64,000 bases of DNA from Gyrodactylus bullatarudis (taxonomy: Eukaryota > Platyhelminthes > Monogenea > Gyrodactylidea > Gyrodactylidae), in contig SSNU01000327.1 in NCBI GenBank assembly GCA_012064415.1, positions 275,984 through 339,983 on the forward strand. The letters are read 5' to 3'. Below, piece after piece: positions 37,012 to 50,400 of this stretch. The notes beneath the pieces are model-generated. The model was given only the letters and a program-made list of their open reading frames with translations. It was not told where the DNA came from and ran no database searches. A program made the translations under genes and the position numbers. Each line of letters starts with the position of its first letter. Positions within the stretch are counted from its first letter, which is position 1.

Positions 37012-37275
37012 ATGGCCGCAAGTTTTCAATTCAACTTTGACGTAAAAAATGAAGAGTGTTGGGATATCCTTGAGGCTGACAATCTCACAGGCAACTTTGA
37101 TCAACCTGCGTATCCAGCAAAAATAGCCTTCAAAGACGATGGAGACGATTCCTCGGAAAACTTTTTCTCCTCTGACAAGGAAAAATATAAACAATTCTAC
37201 TCCTTTAATCCCAGTAAAGACGTCTGGCTCGATATGAGAAGACAAGTAAAGTATGACTTGAAGAAGAATAAATGA
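37012..37275 (+). CDS. Small acidic protein, 87 aa, not recognised
   Basis: An open frame starting MAASFQFNFDVKNEECW and ending DMRRQVKYDLKKNK. It is acidic in the middle (FKDDGDDSSENFFSSDKEKY) and basic at the end, without a signal peptide or membrane segment. The ATG follows tactgtag, a possible splice acceptor. An AATAAA-like signal (ttaataaag) lies about 30 nt after the stop. It follows COX10 by 132 bp on the same strand. The biased composition and codon-like reading make it likely real; I cannot name it. Confidence 0.55.
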   Translation: MAASFQFNFDVKNEECWDILEADNLTGNFDQPAYPAKIAFKDDGDDSSENFFSSDKEKYKQFYSFNPSKDVWLDMRRQVKYDLKKNK

Positions 37276-37772
37276 GTTTACTATCAAGTAGCTACATACA
37301 TTTTAATAAAGAAATTCTGATAATAAATTAAATTTCATATGAATAGGTATATTATTGAAACTTTGCAATAATTATAATAACATGATGGGATAATAGTAAC
37401 GATACACAAAAATTCTTTCTCCAATTGATTAACTCTGACAAATTCATTTGTTTTAAGATAGTTACGTCCAGGTAAGATGAGTACCTTTGGTGAATAAAAA
37501 GATAAAACAAAGGGATTATAATTCGGGTAGTATTATGTTTGATGGAGTAACATGTCAATCTGGTTTTGCTTTCAGCTGAGGCCAATTTTTGCGAACCTTG
37601 TTGTGTCTTCAAACAATAGAACTCTTTGGTGCGTGTCACATACATGAGTAAATTTCATAATAAAAAGAATACGAATTTATTATTAATCAACAATTGAATT
37701 TACAATGGGGGGACGTTGGGGGCACTTTGGGCTATGGGTGAAGAGGGGATAAAACAATATTATAAAAACTCG
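37276..37772. other. Convergent 3' region (small gene / AGAP)
   Basis: Holds the two 3' UTRs. A minus-strand frame at 37645-37352 is not supported. Nothing else seen. Confidence 0.4.
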
Positions 37773-40700
37773 TTAAATGGAAGCCTGTTGGTTAGATTGC
37801 TGTTGTTGCTGTTGAAGGTAGAATTGAATTTGTTGATGTTGATGTGGATAAGTAGGATGGGGATTAAGATTTTGATAGTTGCCAGCAGTTTGGATGGAAT
37901 TATGAGGTGGTGGAGGGGGTTGATTAATCGAATCATTAAAAGAAGTAGTCGGTGTTGCAGTTGTCTGAGATGTCTTTAGTGGTGAAGATAATTGGCTAGT
38001 TGGTGAATTAATACAAGACGAAGTGTTGACATTAACAAATGGAGATGAGCATGCTGAAACAACTTGTTGTTGTTGGGGGACAATTTTCATATTGGGCAAT
38101 GGGACCTCTTGTTTTGGACATCCGTTGCGCAGGAGGAATTCAGCACAGTCATACTTTTGGGAACAATGAGCGTAGTAAAAGGCATTACGACCGTTACTGT
38201 CAGTAATTGAGGGATCACCATTGTACCAGAGGAGGAGTTGTAAATATACAATACTTCCAAGGGTGGCAGCAATATGAATGGAAGCTCTCGAGTCTTGTTT
38301 AGAGTAGGGTGAGTTGACTACATCAGGAGTGGCTAAAGCAAGGCATAGGATCACCTGTCTAGTGTCCTGACGGGCAATTGCATCCATGAGTTGTTGTTGT
38401 AGAGCAGCATCTGGATAAGGCAGAGGGGGGAGGAACTCTTTGCGCTCATATTTGGCGCGAATCCAAGCTTCTTTCTCCTCTCGGCGACTCTTTGGTTGAG
38501 GTTTCCTTAATCAAAAATATTTATTTAGACAAATTCAGATAAATCAGATTGAAGATCAATAGTATCCAGAAGATAATTCAAAACTAATGTAATAGACTTG
38601 TAATAGAATTGCTTACAAAGATAACAAGAGAGAAACATGAAGAGACTATAGAACAAGAGTACGAAAATAAGAAAGATGAACGTTGAATAGAGAGGAATTA
38701 AAAGAAGACAGACAAGTATCAATTTATTATTATTTTCTTTTAAAACATTATTATGGTTCACAATTTAAGAGGACAACTGGAAAAAAGGATTGGATCAATA
38801 TAAATCGAGAACATACTTTTTATTAGAGGCAGAAATAGCAGCTTCCCATATGGAATTCGACAAGACATTACCAATGGCCTGCATCACGGAGTAGCACTCA
38901 TGATTCCAGTCATCGAGAGAGATGGAACGAATTTTTGAAATGTGTGTTCCCAACTGTCGATGGGATCCACTGCATTCAATGCAAACAAGGCAACCGAGAT
39001 TTATACTGGCCCAATCGGGATCTATCAAAATAGAGATCAATTTTTTAATAATGTAAACAAAATTAAAGTCAAAAATATTAGGTTGTTTAAATCTATTTAC
39101 AGAAAATTAGGCTCATCAAATTTTTGTATTAATTCTGCTGGAAGATATTTTGTTACCTGTTTTTTTACGCTGATTTTAGAATATATATTTCATTAACTAG
39201 AGGGAATGATCATCTCAAGAAAGATACCACAGTGACTAGGCGTCTTAGACAAGAACGGCACGAAGCTTCGGTTTAAAGTTTTTCGACTTAGTACAAAAAT
39301 GCAAGAGATAAAAGTACAGACGTTTGGATGAAGGAGAAATTCTTTATAAATTTATATGAACCAAACTTTAATGTTCAAAAAAAATTCCTATAATCTTCGA
39401 CTACCTTGGATTATTTGAGCTTTTTCCCTTTCTCTCCACTGTTACTATTTATTGGAGAGTTTTGGTGTTTTTTAGCTTCAAGAAATGTACATTTGGCCGG
39501 AATATATCTTATTTCTAATTTTCTTAATATCTCTAAAGTCTCATTTATCAAGAATCGGATTACTTACCTGGTGTAGAACAATCTGCACACGTATTATTAC
39601 CAGGTATAGACAAGATTGAAGAATGATTTTTGACTCGTATACAATTCGGATCGTTGTTGTTCATGCCAGGATTTAAAGGATTGAAACTACCCTGTTGAAT
39701 GTAGTTGTTATTGTTCATAAGAGATGCTTTATTAGATTCAATGCCCTGAAGACGAGACATTGTGGTCTGTTCAATTAATTCGATCCATTCATCACGATCT
39801 TGAGTAGTGAATGCTTCAAAACACCATGTCCTGTCCACTGAGATCAGCTGGAACTCATAGCCCTCGGCATCTAGAATGTGGAGATAATTTCTCATAATTT
39901 CATCGGATTATAAAAAAATATCTAGCTGTAATCAGCAGTTTTACTTAAAAATTGATACGATCTGAGAAATTTTTAATGAGTAAAACGGACTATTCCTGAG
40001 GTTTTTCATTGAGAAATTGATTTTTCTTGATAAATTTCACCAATATAAATGAGAAGGCTAACTATTTTATCATTTTAGTCAAGAATGAAAATGTACTTTA
40101 AGGAAGGAAAAGAAGGGGATCATTAACAATCATAATTTTTATCAAAAAGAGATTGGATAAGAGTATAGAACCAAAAACAACAAAAAATTAAACTGATTAT
40201 TCAAGTGAGACAATGCAGCAATAAAAGAATAATTCTCTCTTCTTTGCAAAAAGTACACTTACCATAATCATCAAGGATACCAGATTTTGGATTAGATCGA
40301 ATTCTACGTTGGCGCTTCTTTGCAGAATTCTCTTTGACTCCGTTTCTACGGGCTAAATGAGAATGATAAATTTATAATACAAACTACAATCCATTGGTTC
40401 ATCTCTCAACTTACAGTCATGTTTGTCCGTGTCACAAACTGAAAACAAGAAAGAAAGTATTGATGAATTTTGAATAGATACTTTTTATTTGTTACTATTT
40501 TTCAAGTATAATAATTACAATGTAATTATTGTTTTTGATTTTAAACACTTTGAGTAGAGGGAATGAATGTATGTCTTTTTTCTACACTCGAGTCTAACAA
40601 AAAACTGACTTTGATAATTACGAGTTAGGCCCCTTGAAAAAAGGGGGAGAGAATTTTGTGAGTCAGTCAAAATCTGTTGAAAATTTTCACATTTAAGCTA

Positions 40701-43538
40701 AAATGAGGGCATGTTTGGAAGAGTTGATGGATGTAGAAAGGCTTGTCATCAACTGACAGTCCTTACCACTCTCTCCTGCTATGTAGTTTTCTTTTGAATT
40801 CTTTATGATGACCTACTTGACTCTTTTATCAAATTTGGATCTTCGTTGTTGTTCTGAGGCCCAGTGGTTCCGGGACAATTTTGATTATTAATCAGTAGTC
40901 CATTGCTAGTGATTTTCGATGAGGAAGATAATTGACTGCCGGCCTGACGAAAAGCTATCCCGGGTATTTTGACAGTTGTCCGGCATAGATCAATCTCTTT
41001 ACCATGAACATTTTCCATATATTCCTATATATTTTTTAGTTGATTAATAAATTGAAATGTAAGCATTAACCTTTTAGTTTACTTACCTGGATTGAGGGAT
41101 GATAAGTGAGACGTCCGTCATCTGTTAGGGTCACATATTTCTTGGACTTCCACTCTTTATTAAGAGGCCTAGTTCGTCGTTTATAGAGGAATCCCTAGAA
41201 ATAATTTTCATTGTTTATATTTCAATCATTTTTTTAGATTTGTATTAATACTAACCTGCTTTAGGGGAATTGCTCTGCCACTTCCAATTCTATTTCCTTT
41301 CTTGTCATCTTCGAGTTTCTTCTACAATTCAAAATTATCAATAATCATTTGCTTTCTTATATGTTTTAATGGTAATAATCTCTAATCAGCTGGTGAAAGA
41401 TATTTTTAAGCACAAGAGACAGTATACTTTCAAGCCTAATAATATTCTTTATTGCTATTATAGAAAGTGTAAAATTATAGATGAATGATGAACAATCAAT
41501 AAAGTGTAGAAGAAGAATGATAATCTCAAAATTTTATCATCTTTCAGGGGATTAGTGGGTACGCCAAACACACTGGATCGATAATATTGGGAATAAATGG
41601 ATTTAATTTTTTACTTTTTTTGCCTATTTTTTAATATCTCAATGATGGGGATAATAGAATTGTGACTTATGGGTGATAATTTAACAATTGCCGATTAGTA
41701 GAAAGATTAAGGAAAATTGTGAAAATCAATAGAGGTTATAAAATCAGAGAGAAAGAAGGAACACTCTTTTGCGTAACTTTGATATTTGTGTGGGTGTTTG
41801 TATGACCTACAATTTCTTCAGTATTGGCCAATAGACCGTTTTGGACATGGTGGAAGATTTGACTAATACGCTAACAATAAATAGAACATCTCATCATGAG
41901 TTTGATCAATTCGTCTTTATAAGAATAGAAATTATAACAAGGACTCACAAATAAATTAGACTTTCGACGAATTTTTCGAGATTGTGTTGGGGTACTTCCG
42001 GGGGTTCCTGTCTCCCGACTATTGATGACTTCTTGGGAGTTTTCCTACACACGAAAAATATTTATAATAATCAATATGGGGAATAAATTTTTCTAGCATA
42101 AATTTCAAGTTCACGATACTCTCTTACTGTGTATGCGGATACAGCATATAGTAATTAATATCATTATTCTTTTTTTCTATATAATATAATAACAGCAATG
42201 TAAATTTTATTTTACATTCAAGAAATGTATACATGTATGTATATAAGGTCACTTTTTGTCAGTGTAAAAAAGGAGATGCAGATTTTTTTCTATCATACAA
42301 GAGAATAAAATGTATTTTATTATTATTTTAAAGCCCAGCATGCTTAGAATGAGAGGACAAACAAATAAACAATGCATGTATGAATACTCACGTCATTAGC
42401 GTCGGTTTCGTTATCGTTGTTTTGTCGATGAATAATTGGATTATTGTTGTTGGAATAAAACTGTTGCTGGTGATAGTTGGGTAAAAGTGACTGAGAGGGA
42501 TTAGATTGTCTAAGAGTAGGCCCATTACTCCCTGTCTTGTTATTACTGTTGAGAGATAGTCCCTGTAATCCAGTTACAATAGAAGATTGCATTTGATTAA
42601 GGGAAAAATTTTGTTGGGAAAAACTTTGTCTTGTTAAATTGGGCTGATTCTGATGGAATGAAAACATTCAAATTCTAGCTCAAATATACAGTAAGAGTGA
42701 AGAAAGTAAACTCACAAATGTTATGGAACCATCTCTTGGAGGAGGAACGGGAGTCTGATATGTCGACATCCTGGAATTACGTCTACTCTGAATGATAAGT
42801 CGACATGCTTCTTGAATTACATTTTCCACATTGAAACCATAAGTAGCACTAGACTCGTAGTAGGGACATCGATTTAGATCATTTGCCAATCTTCTGGCCA
42901 TCGACTCATCAACTACTCTAGCCTTATTCTCACAATTATAATCCAGTGTTCCCACGAGTATGATAGGAAAATCTTCATTGGTACGACACATTAACAGTCG
43001 AGAATAATATTCCGAAACTGTATTGAGACTTTCATCACTATCAGTACTAAAAACAAATATAACTCCATCGATCCAGTTGCTAAATTGTTCATCTGGAGGT
43101 CCACCCTCATCACGAATTAAAAGTAAATGGCTCTTATCGTCAATAATTATTTCTTTTTTGAATCGTCCACCCTCTGGGGAGTCATCATGGACATAGGATC
43201 CTGTGAGATATCTGTGAATAAGGGCTGATTTTCCGCTTTTTATCGAACCCAATAATCCCAATTTTATATCAGGAACATTATTACTCAGGGTCCACTCTTG
43301 AGAATTAACAAAGGCATCTGAAATTTAGTCAAATTTAATAGAAATTACCTTCAATGCCAACAACATATTCCTTCAGAGAGTTTATTATGTTGATGTTCAC
43401 TTTGCTGTTGTAAAGCGAATCAATGAGATCATATATAGCATAAATATTTGGATGGACACTTTCGAAACGAAGGATTTCTGATTTTATTGCAGATGAGTTA
43501 GTATCAATGGTGGAAGTAGAGCTTTTAGATGACATCAT
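37773..43538 (-). CDS. AGAP1: Arf GTPase-activating protein with GTPase, PH and ankyrin domains (AGAP / centaurin gamma)
   Basis: Thirteen exons give 980 aa: 43538-43349, 43317-42716, 42649-42392, 42044-41949, 41870-41811, 41321-41256, 41194-41087, 41024-40817, 40438-40415, 40352-40263, 39870-39568, 39021-38817, 38505-37773. All phases agree. Domain order: [17 protein letters not shown]; the Ras-like GTPase ([15 protein letters not shown]); an Asn/Gln-rich linker; a split PH domain ([33 protein letters not shown], then [20 protein letters not shown]); the ArfGAP zinc finger ([26 protein letters not shown], then [14 protein letters not shown]); ankyrin repeats ([19 protein letters not shown]); and a poly-Gln tail. 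The arginine finger sits in the HRQLG region. It acts on Arf GTPases in endosomal trafficking. Intron 1 is 31 nt and exon 9 only 24 nt. Head to head with CUL1 (160 bp). An additional upstream non-ATG exon is possible. Confidence 0.94.
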
Positions 43539-43698
43539 AGAAGCAGATTGATTTTCATTATCTTCAATTAAAAGATTTTAAAACTGAAGATATAATACAA
43601 ACAAAAATCTAAAGTTTCTTTTTTTAGGAATTAAAATATAATTTTGTCTGATTCATAATTTGAACTTTTATCTACTGTAGAAGTTCTACAGACCTATA
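43539..43698. promoter_or_regulatory. 160-bp divergent spacer AGAP / CUL1
   Basis: AT-rich spacer between two opposite start codons. It probably carries a bidirectional promoter. No motif is evident. Confidence 0.4.
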
Positions 43699-46600
43699 AT
43701 GGCTAATGTTGTCAATAATTTAGCATTAGTATGGGACGATTTAAAGCTTGGAATAGACATAATTTTTAAACATGAATCGATTGATAGACAAAGATACATG
43801 GAGTTATACACAAATGTCTTTAATTATTGTACTTACGTAGAGCCTCACTCTAAACCAGGATGTTTTAATCAAATTGAGAGTAATAACGGTGGTAAAATAG
43901 TTGGTCATGAGTTATACAAGAAACTAAGAGACTATTTAAAATCCTATATTCAATCAGTAAAGCAGGTTTGTTATTTTTGTTTCTAAAAATTATATTTAGA
44001 AGGGAGAATTTCTTGAAGGCAACGATATCTTGGCATTTTATCAGTCTTCGTGGAAAGATTTCAGATTTTCCGCCAGAGTTCTTAATGGAACGTGTTCCTA
44101 TCTTAACAGGAATTGGGTCAAACGGGAAAAAGAAGAAGGAAGGAGAAATGTCTTTGAAATTTACGCTGTAATTCTATTTATTTATTCTAATAAATAACTC
44201 TAATTTTTTCTCTGTTTCCAGTTGGCTCTATTGATATGGAAAGAAAACTTATTGAAGCCACATTCGGGTAAACTGATCAATGCCCTTCTTAAAGAAATTG
44301 AGAGGGAACGTTGTGGAGAGAGTATCAATATAGAACGAATGAAAGAAATAATGAGTAGCTTTACAGAACTGGGAAAGGTTATCGAAGGAAGTAATGTGCC
44401 TAATGTTTATTCATTCCCAAACGCTAAAGAAGCCAAGGGTTTCTCTTCCTCTAAGTATCAACATTCATCTTCGTCCAATCCAGCAGCCGGAGGATCAGGA
44501 AATGTATCACAATCCCAACAACAACAAAACCATCAACATCAAGCTCAAAATTCAGGTGACCTTGCTGTGTACCGGGAATATTTTGAGGACAGATTCTTGA
44601 AAGAAACTGAAAAGTTTTATCTTCTCGAGAGTACTCACTTCTTACAGTCTAACACTGTTGTTGATTATCTGAAAAAGGTAGAGAATCGTATTGAAGAAGA
44701 GACCAATCGAATAAAGAACTACCTTGATCCACTAACAGAGAATAAACTCACCAAGATTTGTGATCAATTTCTCATTGGAGACCATATGGAGAAAATCATC
44801 GAAGAGTTCACCCACCTCCTGAACGATGACAAACGTGAAGATATCATGCGATTATACAAGCTGGTGAGTAGAATTCAACATGGATTTGAAAAAATTGTGG
44901 GCATTTTGGAAGAGGATGTGTACAACAGTGGAATTGAGGCTATTGCTGCAATATCTCAGTTTGCCCTAAACGATCCCAAGATTTACACTGAGACTATAAT
45001 CAAGGTAAAGAGTCGTTATCAGAGTATCATTGTATCCGCTTGCAATTCAGATCCTGCCTTTGTGCAAGCTATCGATAAGGGTTGTGAAAAGTTTGTCAAT
45101 AAGAATGCTGTGACCGACCTTTTCAAGACTAAAAGAAAAACTCCAGAACTTTTGGCCAGATACATTGATTTTTTGATGAAAAAGAAGTAAGTCGTATCTA
45201 TTACTTAGCTTGATTTTCGATTTCTTAATTAGAGATTTTTTCAGTCCTAAAGTCATTCTTGATGATGTGGAGCAAAACCTGGACGGAGCAGTAAGTTGCA
45301 TTATTTTATTAAAATCTATCTATTTCAAAATATTTTAACCAACTTGAAAATTTCAAGTATTAGTTCGAAAATTTTCTGCTATTTGAGTTCAAAGTTTCGA
45401 ATTTTGGAAAAAAACAAAAAATCTTCAAATTTGAGGTTGATTTTCTACCAGATAATCTCAGAGATGTAGTAAATAGCTCAGTTGATGCGGAATCTCTCAA
45501 ACTATTGATATGGCAAAGTGTCTTGCGATAAAATAATTTGCCTTCGAAAATTTTTCAGGTTTAATTATAATTACACATCTTCTCTTGATTTCATTAATTT
45601 TTTGATAAATTTACAATAAAGTATACGTATTGATGAAATTTTCCCATTTAGATGGAAGTCTTTGCCTATGTGGAAGACAAGGATATTTTCCTCAACTTTT
45701 ATAGTAAATTTTTAGCCAAACGTCTGGTAGCCAACCTCTCCATATCGAACGACATTGAACTTAACATGATCTCGAAATTAAATCAGGCTCAAGGTTTTGA
45801 GTTTACCACAAAACTTCAGAGACTCTATAATGATGTCGAACTGAGTAAGGAATTAAAAGATCCCTTCCAAGAATTCATCAAGACCCATAATCACAATAGT
45901 AAGTATATATAGAATATTTTCTTCTTCCTACATCTAGTAAATTTTACCTTTTTTATTTCTAGTCAATATTGATTTCAATATAAATATTATCAGCTCCAAT
46001 GTTTGGCCATTTCCTACAACTCCGAAATTCTCTATTCCTCCAGAGGTAAGTTTAAAACATATTCTCATCCTACTGTATAAATTTATATTCTCGACCATGA
46101 ACAATGGTTTTATTTTTCATGAAAACAGGCGTTGAAATTTTTTTATTAAATAATCAATTTTGGACACTCTTGACTTTTGATGCAACTTTCACTTATCTTA
46201 GCTTGAGCAATGTTTCAATGTTCTCAATGAATACTACAATGAGCAACACGTTGGTCGTAAATTAAATTGGTGTTATCAATACTCAAAGGGAGAACTTGTC
46301 ACAAACTACACTTTGGAGAGGCACTCCTTCCAGGTGACCACATATCAAATGAGTGTTCTCATGTTATTCAATGATTCAACCACCCTTAGTGTTGGGGATA
46401 TCAGAGAACGAACAGAGATTGAATATTCCCTATTAAATCAAATAATCCAACAGCTTATCAAGGCAAAAGTTCTTCAGAGAAAAGATTCCGCTATTGAAAA
46501 TTCGAGTACAGACCAGACAACAACATCAAATGTATTCCCCACAAGCCCTGGTAAACCAAATCAACCGCCAGATAATGATACTGACTTTCCACCAGACACC

Positions 46601-46930
46601 AAAATATCTCTTGACCTTGGCTATAAAAATAAGCGAGTCCGAGTCAACCTGATTGCCCAATTCAAGAGTGAAGCTCGCCAAGAGATTGAGAATACTATGA
46701 ACAATGTAGATGCTAATAGAAAGTACATCATTCAAGCAGGTATTGTACGCATCATGAAGGCTCGTAAAAAGATTCGTCACCAAGAACTCATCATGGAAGT
46801 AATAGAACAACTCAGTTCCAAATTCAAACCCCAGGTTGGTCTTATTAAGCAAGCTATCGGGGTTCTCATCGATAAGGGTTATATATCACGCAGTGAAGCT
46901 GACAAAGAAGTCTATGAATACCAAGTTTAA
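43699..46930 (+). CDS. CUL1: Cullin-1, scaffold of SCF ubiquitin ligases
   Basis: Exons 43699-43965, 44000-44167, 44222-45186, 45245-45290, 45652-45898, 45963-46045, 46202-46930 give 834 aa (human 776). Landmarks: VWDDLKLGIDIIF, YMELYTNVFNYC and VGHELYKKLRDYL at the SKP1/F-box-binding end; SSWKDFRFSARVLNGTCSYLNR; NDPKIYTETI and NAVTDLFKTKRKTPELLARY; the cullin homology region (FLNFYSKFLAKRLVANLS, MISKLNQAQGFEFT, SKGELVTNYTLERHSFQ); and the C-terminal winged helix with neddylation motif IVRIMKARK. Two inserts explain the extra length: a Ser/Gln/His-rich stretch at about residue 155-200 and a Pro/Thr/Asp-rich one before LDLGYKNKRVRV. It binds the RING protein RBX1 and F-box/SKP1 modules; FBXO8 in this window is a potential client. 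The first intron is 34 nt. Confidence 0.96.
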
Positions 46931-47487
46931 TACGAAGGAGAGCAAACCTTTTCACAGATTCCCAACCCATGAAAACTTTCTATCTGACTCAATCTTCTTA
47001 CTCCCATCATTTTCACTGACTCACCAACTCACCCCCATTCATCTCACATGCATATTTTAATCAGTATAACAAGCCAAAAAAAGAATTCATTTCCCCATTA
47101 AAGTGGTAATGTGAAAGTTTCTCATTAAGCCTCTCTTTCTCTGTATTGTGTGAACTTAAGTTTGTTTATTAAATTCAAATTAATAATACATTCAAACAAT
47201 TAAAATTTAATATAACTTGTATATTTTGAAGCATAATGTGTGTATTTTCAAAAGTAACTTGAGCAGTGGTCAATTTCCCTTTCGCTTTGTTATCTCCTCA
47301 CGCAGGTTGAAAACTTTAATATTTTTCTTCAAGAAGATCTAAAAAATCGAATGAAATTCTTTGAATATTAATAATAGAATTCTACTACAGACTATAGGCA
47401 AAAAGTATATCCTGTGATTACAAAATCAAATCATGAATGCTGTCTGCTAGACTACGCTAATTACATGTAATTTAACTACATTTACAA
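46931..47487. other. Convergent 3' region CUL1 / iGluR
   Basis: CUL1 3' UTR on the left; no gene seen. AT-rich. Confidence 0.4.
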
Positions 47488-50400
47488 CTAACTGGTGGTC
47501 ACATTGATCATACTTACTCTTATCTTCTTATAGGCATACAATCTAAACAGCCATCCTAGGCTAATGAGTGTAATTGATATACCCAAAAATATAAACAAGG
47601 AAGCAAAGTCTTGCACAGTGAACGACAAAGAAGAGTTCTTCTTTTGACACTTGCTGTTAGCATCCGGAGGAATGTATTTGTCGAATATTTGCTGGACAAT
47701 TTTGTCTTTAATGAGTTTATCAATCGATTCATTAATCAGATCAAGGAAGGGATCATCCTTGGAAACAACAAAACTGTAAAAGTCATTCATAAAAGTTGGT
47801 CCAAAGAGGAAACAATACTTTGAAGAGTAATACTTCAGTGTTGGCTCATCATGAAAGAAGATGAATTTTTCCTTGAAGATGAAAATGATTTTTAAAACCA
47901 GGGTTCAATTTAACCCCTTCATGTCCCGAATTATCGATTCACTCATTATTCAAATTAGATAATTCGTTCAAAAGTGAAATAGATGATTAAAATTGCCCAT
48001 TTTGGCTAATCTTTTATAAGAGTTATCGAGCATGCTATTCAAAATCTACAACCGCAACAAATAAAATTTCAAAGAAACGCACCCTTATTTTGAAGCACAT
48101 AATACCTAAATAAATCTTCTCCCTTATACGTATTACGTGAGACGTAAACAAACTTGTGTTCCTTTGGGGAAACCCTGGGACATGAGGGGTTAAATATGAA
48201 CTAAGCTTACATTTAGAACCTTTCGTATTGCCTCCGATTGTGAGTTGATCATCTGCTCTGGATGCCGCATGCCAATTTGATAGATTTCATTCAAAATTGG
48301 CAGAGAAGATTCTCGTAATAGGTCCTCAGTGGAACTTCCCTTCATGAAGCCGAATCTGAATTTATTTTTCAAAATTACTCTCACTTGTATTCAAACTGAT
48401 CAAGGACACTCTCCGGGGTTTTGAAATCGTGATCCTTATCATCGAGGGAGGTGATCTGAGCTAAGCGTATCCCGTAAACAATGGCAAAGAGAATTGAAAA
48501 TATTGCCCAGACTGTATAATACAAGTTTGCAGATAACTTTTGACAATTTGGAAATCTTGTAGTCTATTTATCGAGAAAAATAACTAAAGCATTAAAGTTC
48601 CACAGGGATCAGTTCAAAAAAATTCTTCTTCCTAACTAGATAATTGACTTCTGGTTTATATTGAAAACTGAGGAAAACGATTACCATTAACTATCAGAAG
48701 ACAAGCGTCTAATCCCTTGCTCTTGAATATCTAAATACCGATACATCTGGAAGAGACTTTGGAAAACGGTTAGCTATACAGTATTCCAATTAAATCTAAT
48801 TTTATTTATACTATCTACAAATATTTATGAGAACCTGTAGAATGGTCTGAACTACTACGTAGATCTACAGATTGGTCTGAAATATGTTTTATCTCTGTCT
48901 GTCAGTGAATAATTTAGACAATTTAAAATTATTTTATGCATCTAAAGACTCTGATTCAGAGTTTTTATGTTCATTTGGATTTAAAAGGTTTGAGTAGTAT
49001 TTCAACCCAATCTAGCTGTAAGATTGTGGCCACAACCAATTTCAAGGAGTCATTTTGAAAAATAACCCACATTTTAACCTTTAAAGTCCCACAGAGATAG
49101 TTCTATCACACACCATTTTAGCAGCTCATTATCATTCATTAAAGCCTCAGAAAATACTTAGTTTACCACCCCCATTTAATAGGAATCTCCTGGAATACGC
49201 AAAGATCTTGGCTCTATCATTCGTCAAACTCGCGCTATACTAATTCAAAGAGAAATCAATTTTTGTTGAAAACCTATTTCCTAAAGTTATAGATAAAAAG
49301 TAAGATAACTTTTATCGAGTAATCATATCTGTAGAATTCAAATATGCCAAAGATAGCTTGTTTCTGGATATGACCCATTTTTTGATCGATAACTTCTGAA
49401 CTAAAAATAATTACGTTAAAAAAAAAGTATATTTGTAATCAGCTTATTCACAAACCATGGTTAAAGACAACCTATGAAATTCAACTAAATATTCAAAATA
49501 TACTTATATATTTTGTACGATAATATTGTCGAACCTCATCAAGAATATTATTGTTAGATTCTAAATTCATGTGGAAGGTTAGAGAACAACAAGCGTAAAT
49601 TTGAGTGATAAACGTTGTATTTCGCCGGATCTCTTCAGACTCTACCCCGGTTAACATATAAATACTATTACAATGCTCCATTTGGGACCTTCCATTGGCT
49701 CATTTTGGCTTCGCAACTTCTTTCAGAAGGGTGGAGAGCTTGCTGTAAAATTCATCTCTTGATCTGCTAATTACGCTGCAAATTTACGCTTGTTGTTCTC
49801 TAACCTTCCACATGAGTTTAGAATCTAACAATTATATATAATTATTATTCATCAATATAAAATTCTGCCAAATTTTTATGGAAAATTGAAGAGTACACTT
49901 TGAAATTAGGAAAACTCACACATAAAAATGTACCGACTAATGAATAAAAAAGGCTGACCTTTTTAACCACATCCGATCGACTATTGGGTGATATTCTCTC
50001 TATGAGAACACCAACTCCAAAGGCTACCAATAGAGTGAAAAGTAACATAAGCCATACAGAAAACTCAAACGGAGTAAGCATACGAAAAAATTTGGCTGCA
50101 ATCTCCTGCCTCTTAACATCGTAAATAAAGGAATATGAATGGACCATATAGGGTATGGTCGCTTTGACATTTTCATCTCTATGAATAAAAGAGGCTGCCT
50201 TTGTATAGGGCCCGGCTATCATGTCAGCCCTCCTCTTGGCCACCATTGTCTTCATATATTGAACTTTACTCTTGAAAGTTGAACCATCATTTAAAGTATC
50301 CACAGACAGAGAGTAGCTAACTTTTAGTGATCCAAAGAGGTTGTCCAAAATCTCTACTATAATACCTGTCGTTTGGTTATTTCTTTCGTCATGAATTATA

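Noticed and set aside
37352..37645. 97-codon minus-strand frame
   Set aside because: In the convergent 3' region between the small gene and AGAP; no start context, splice partner or motif.
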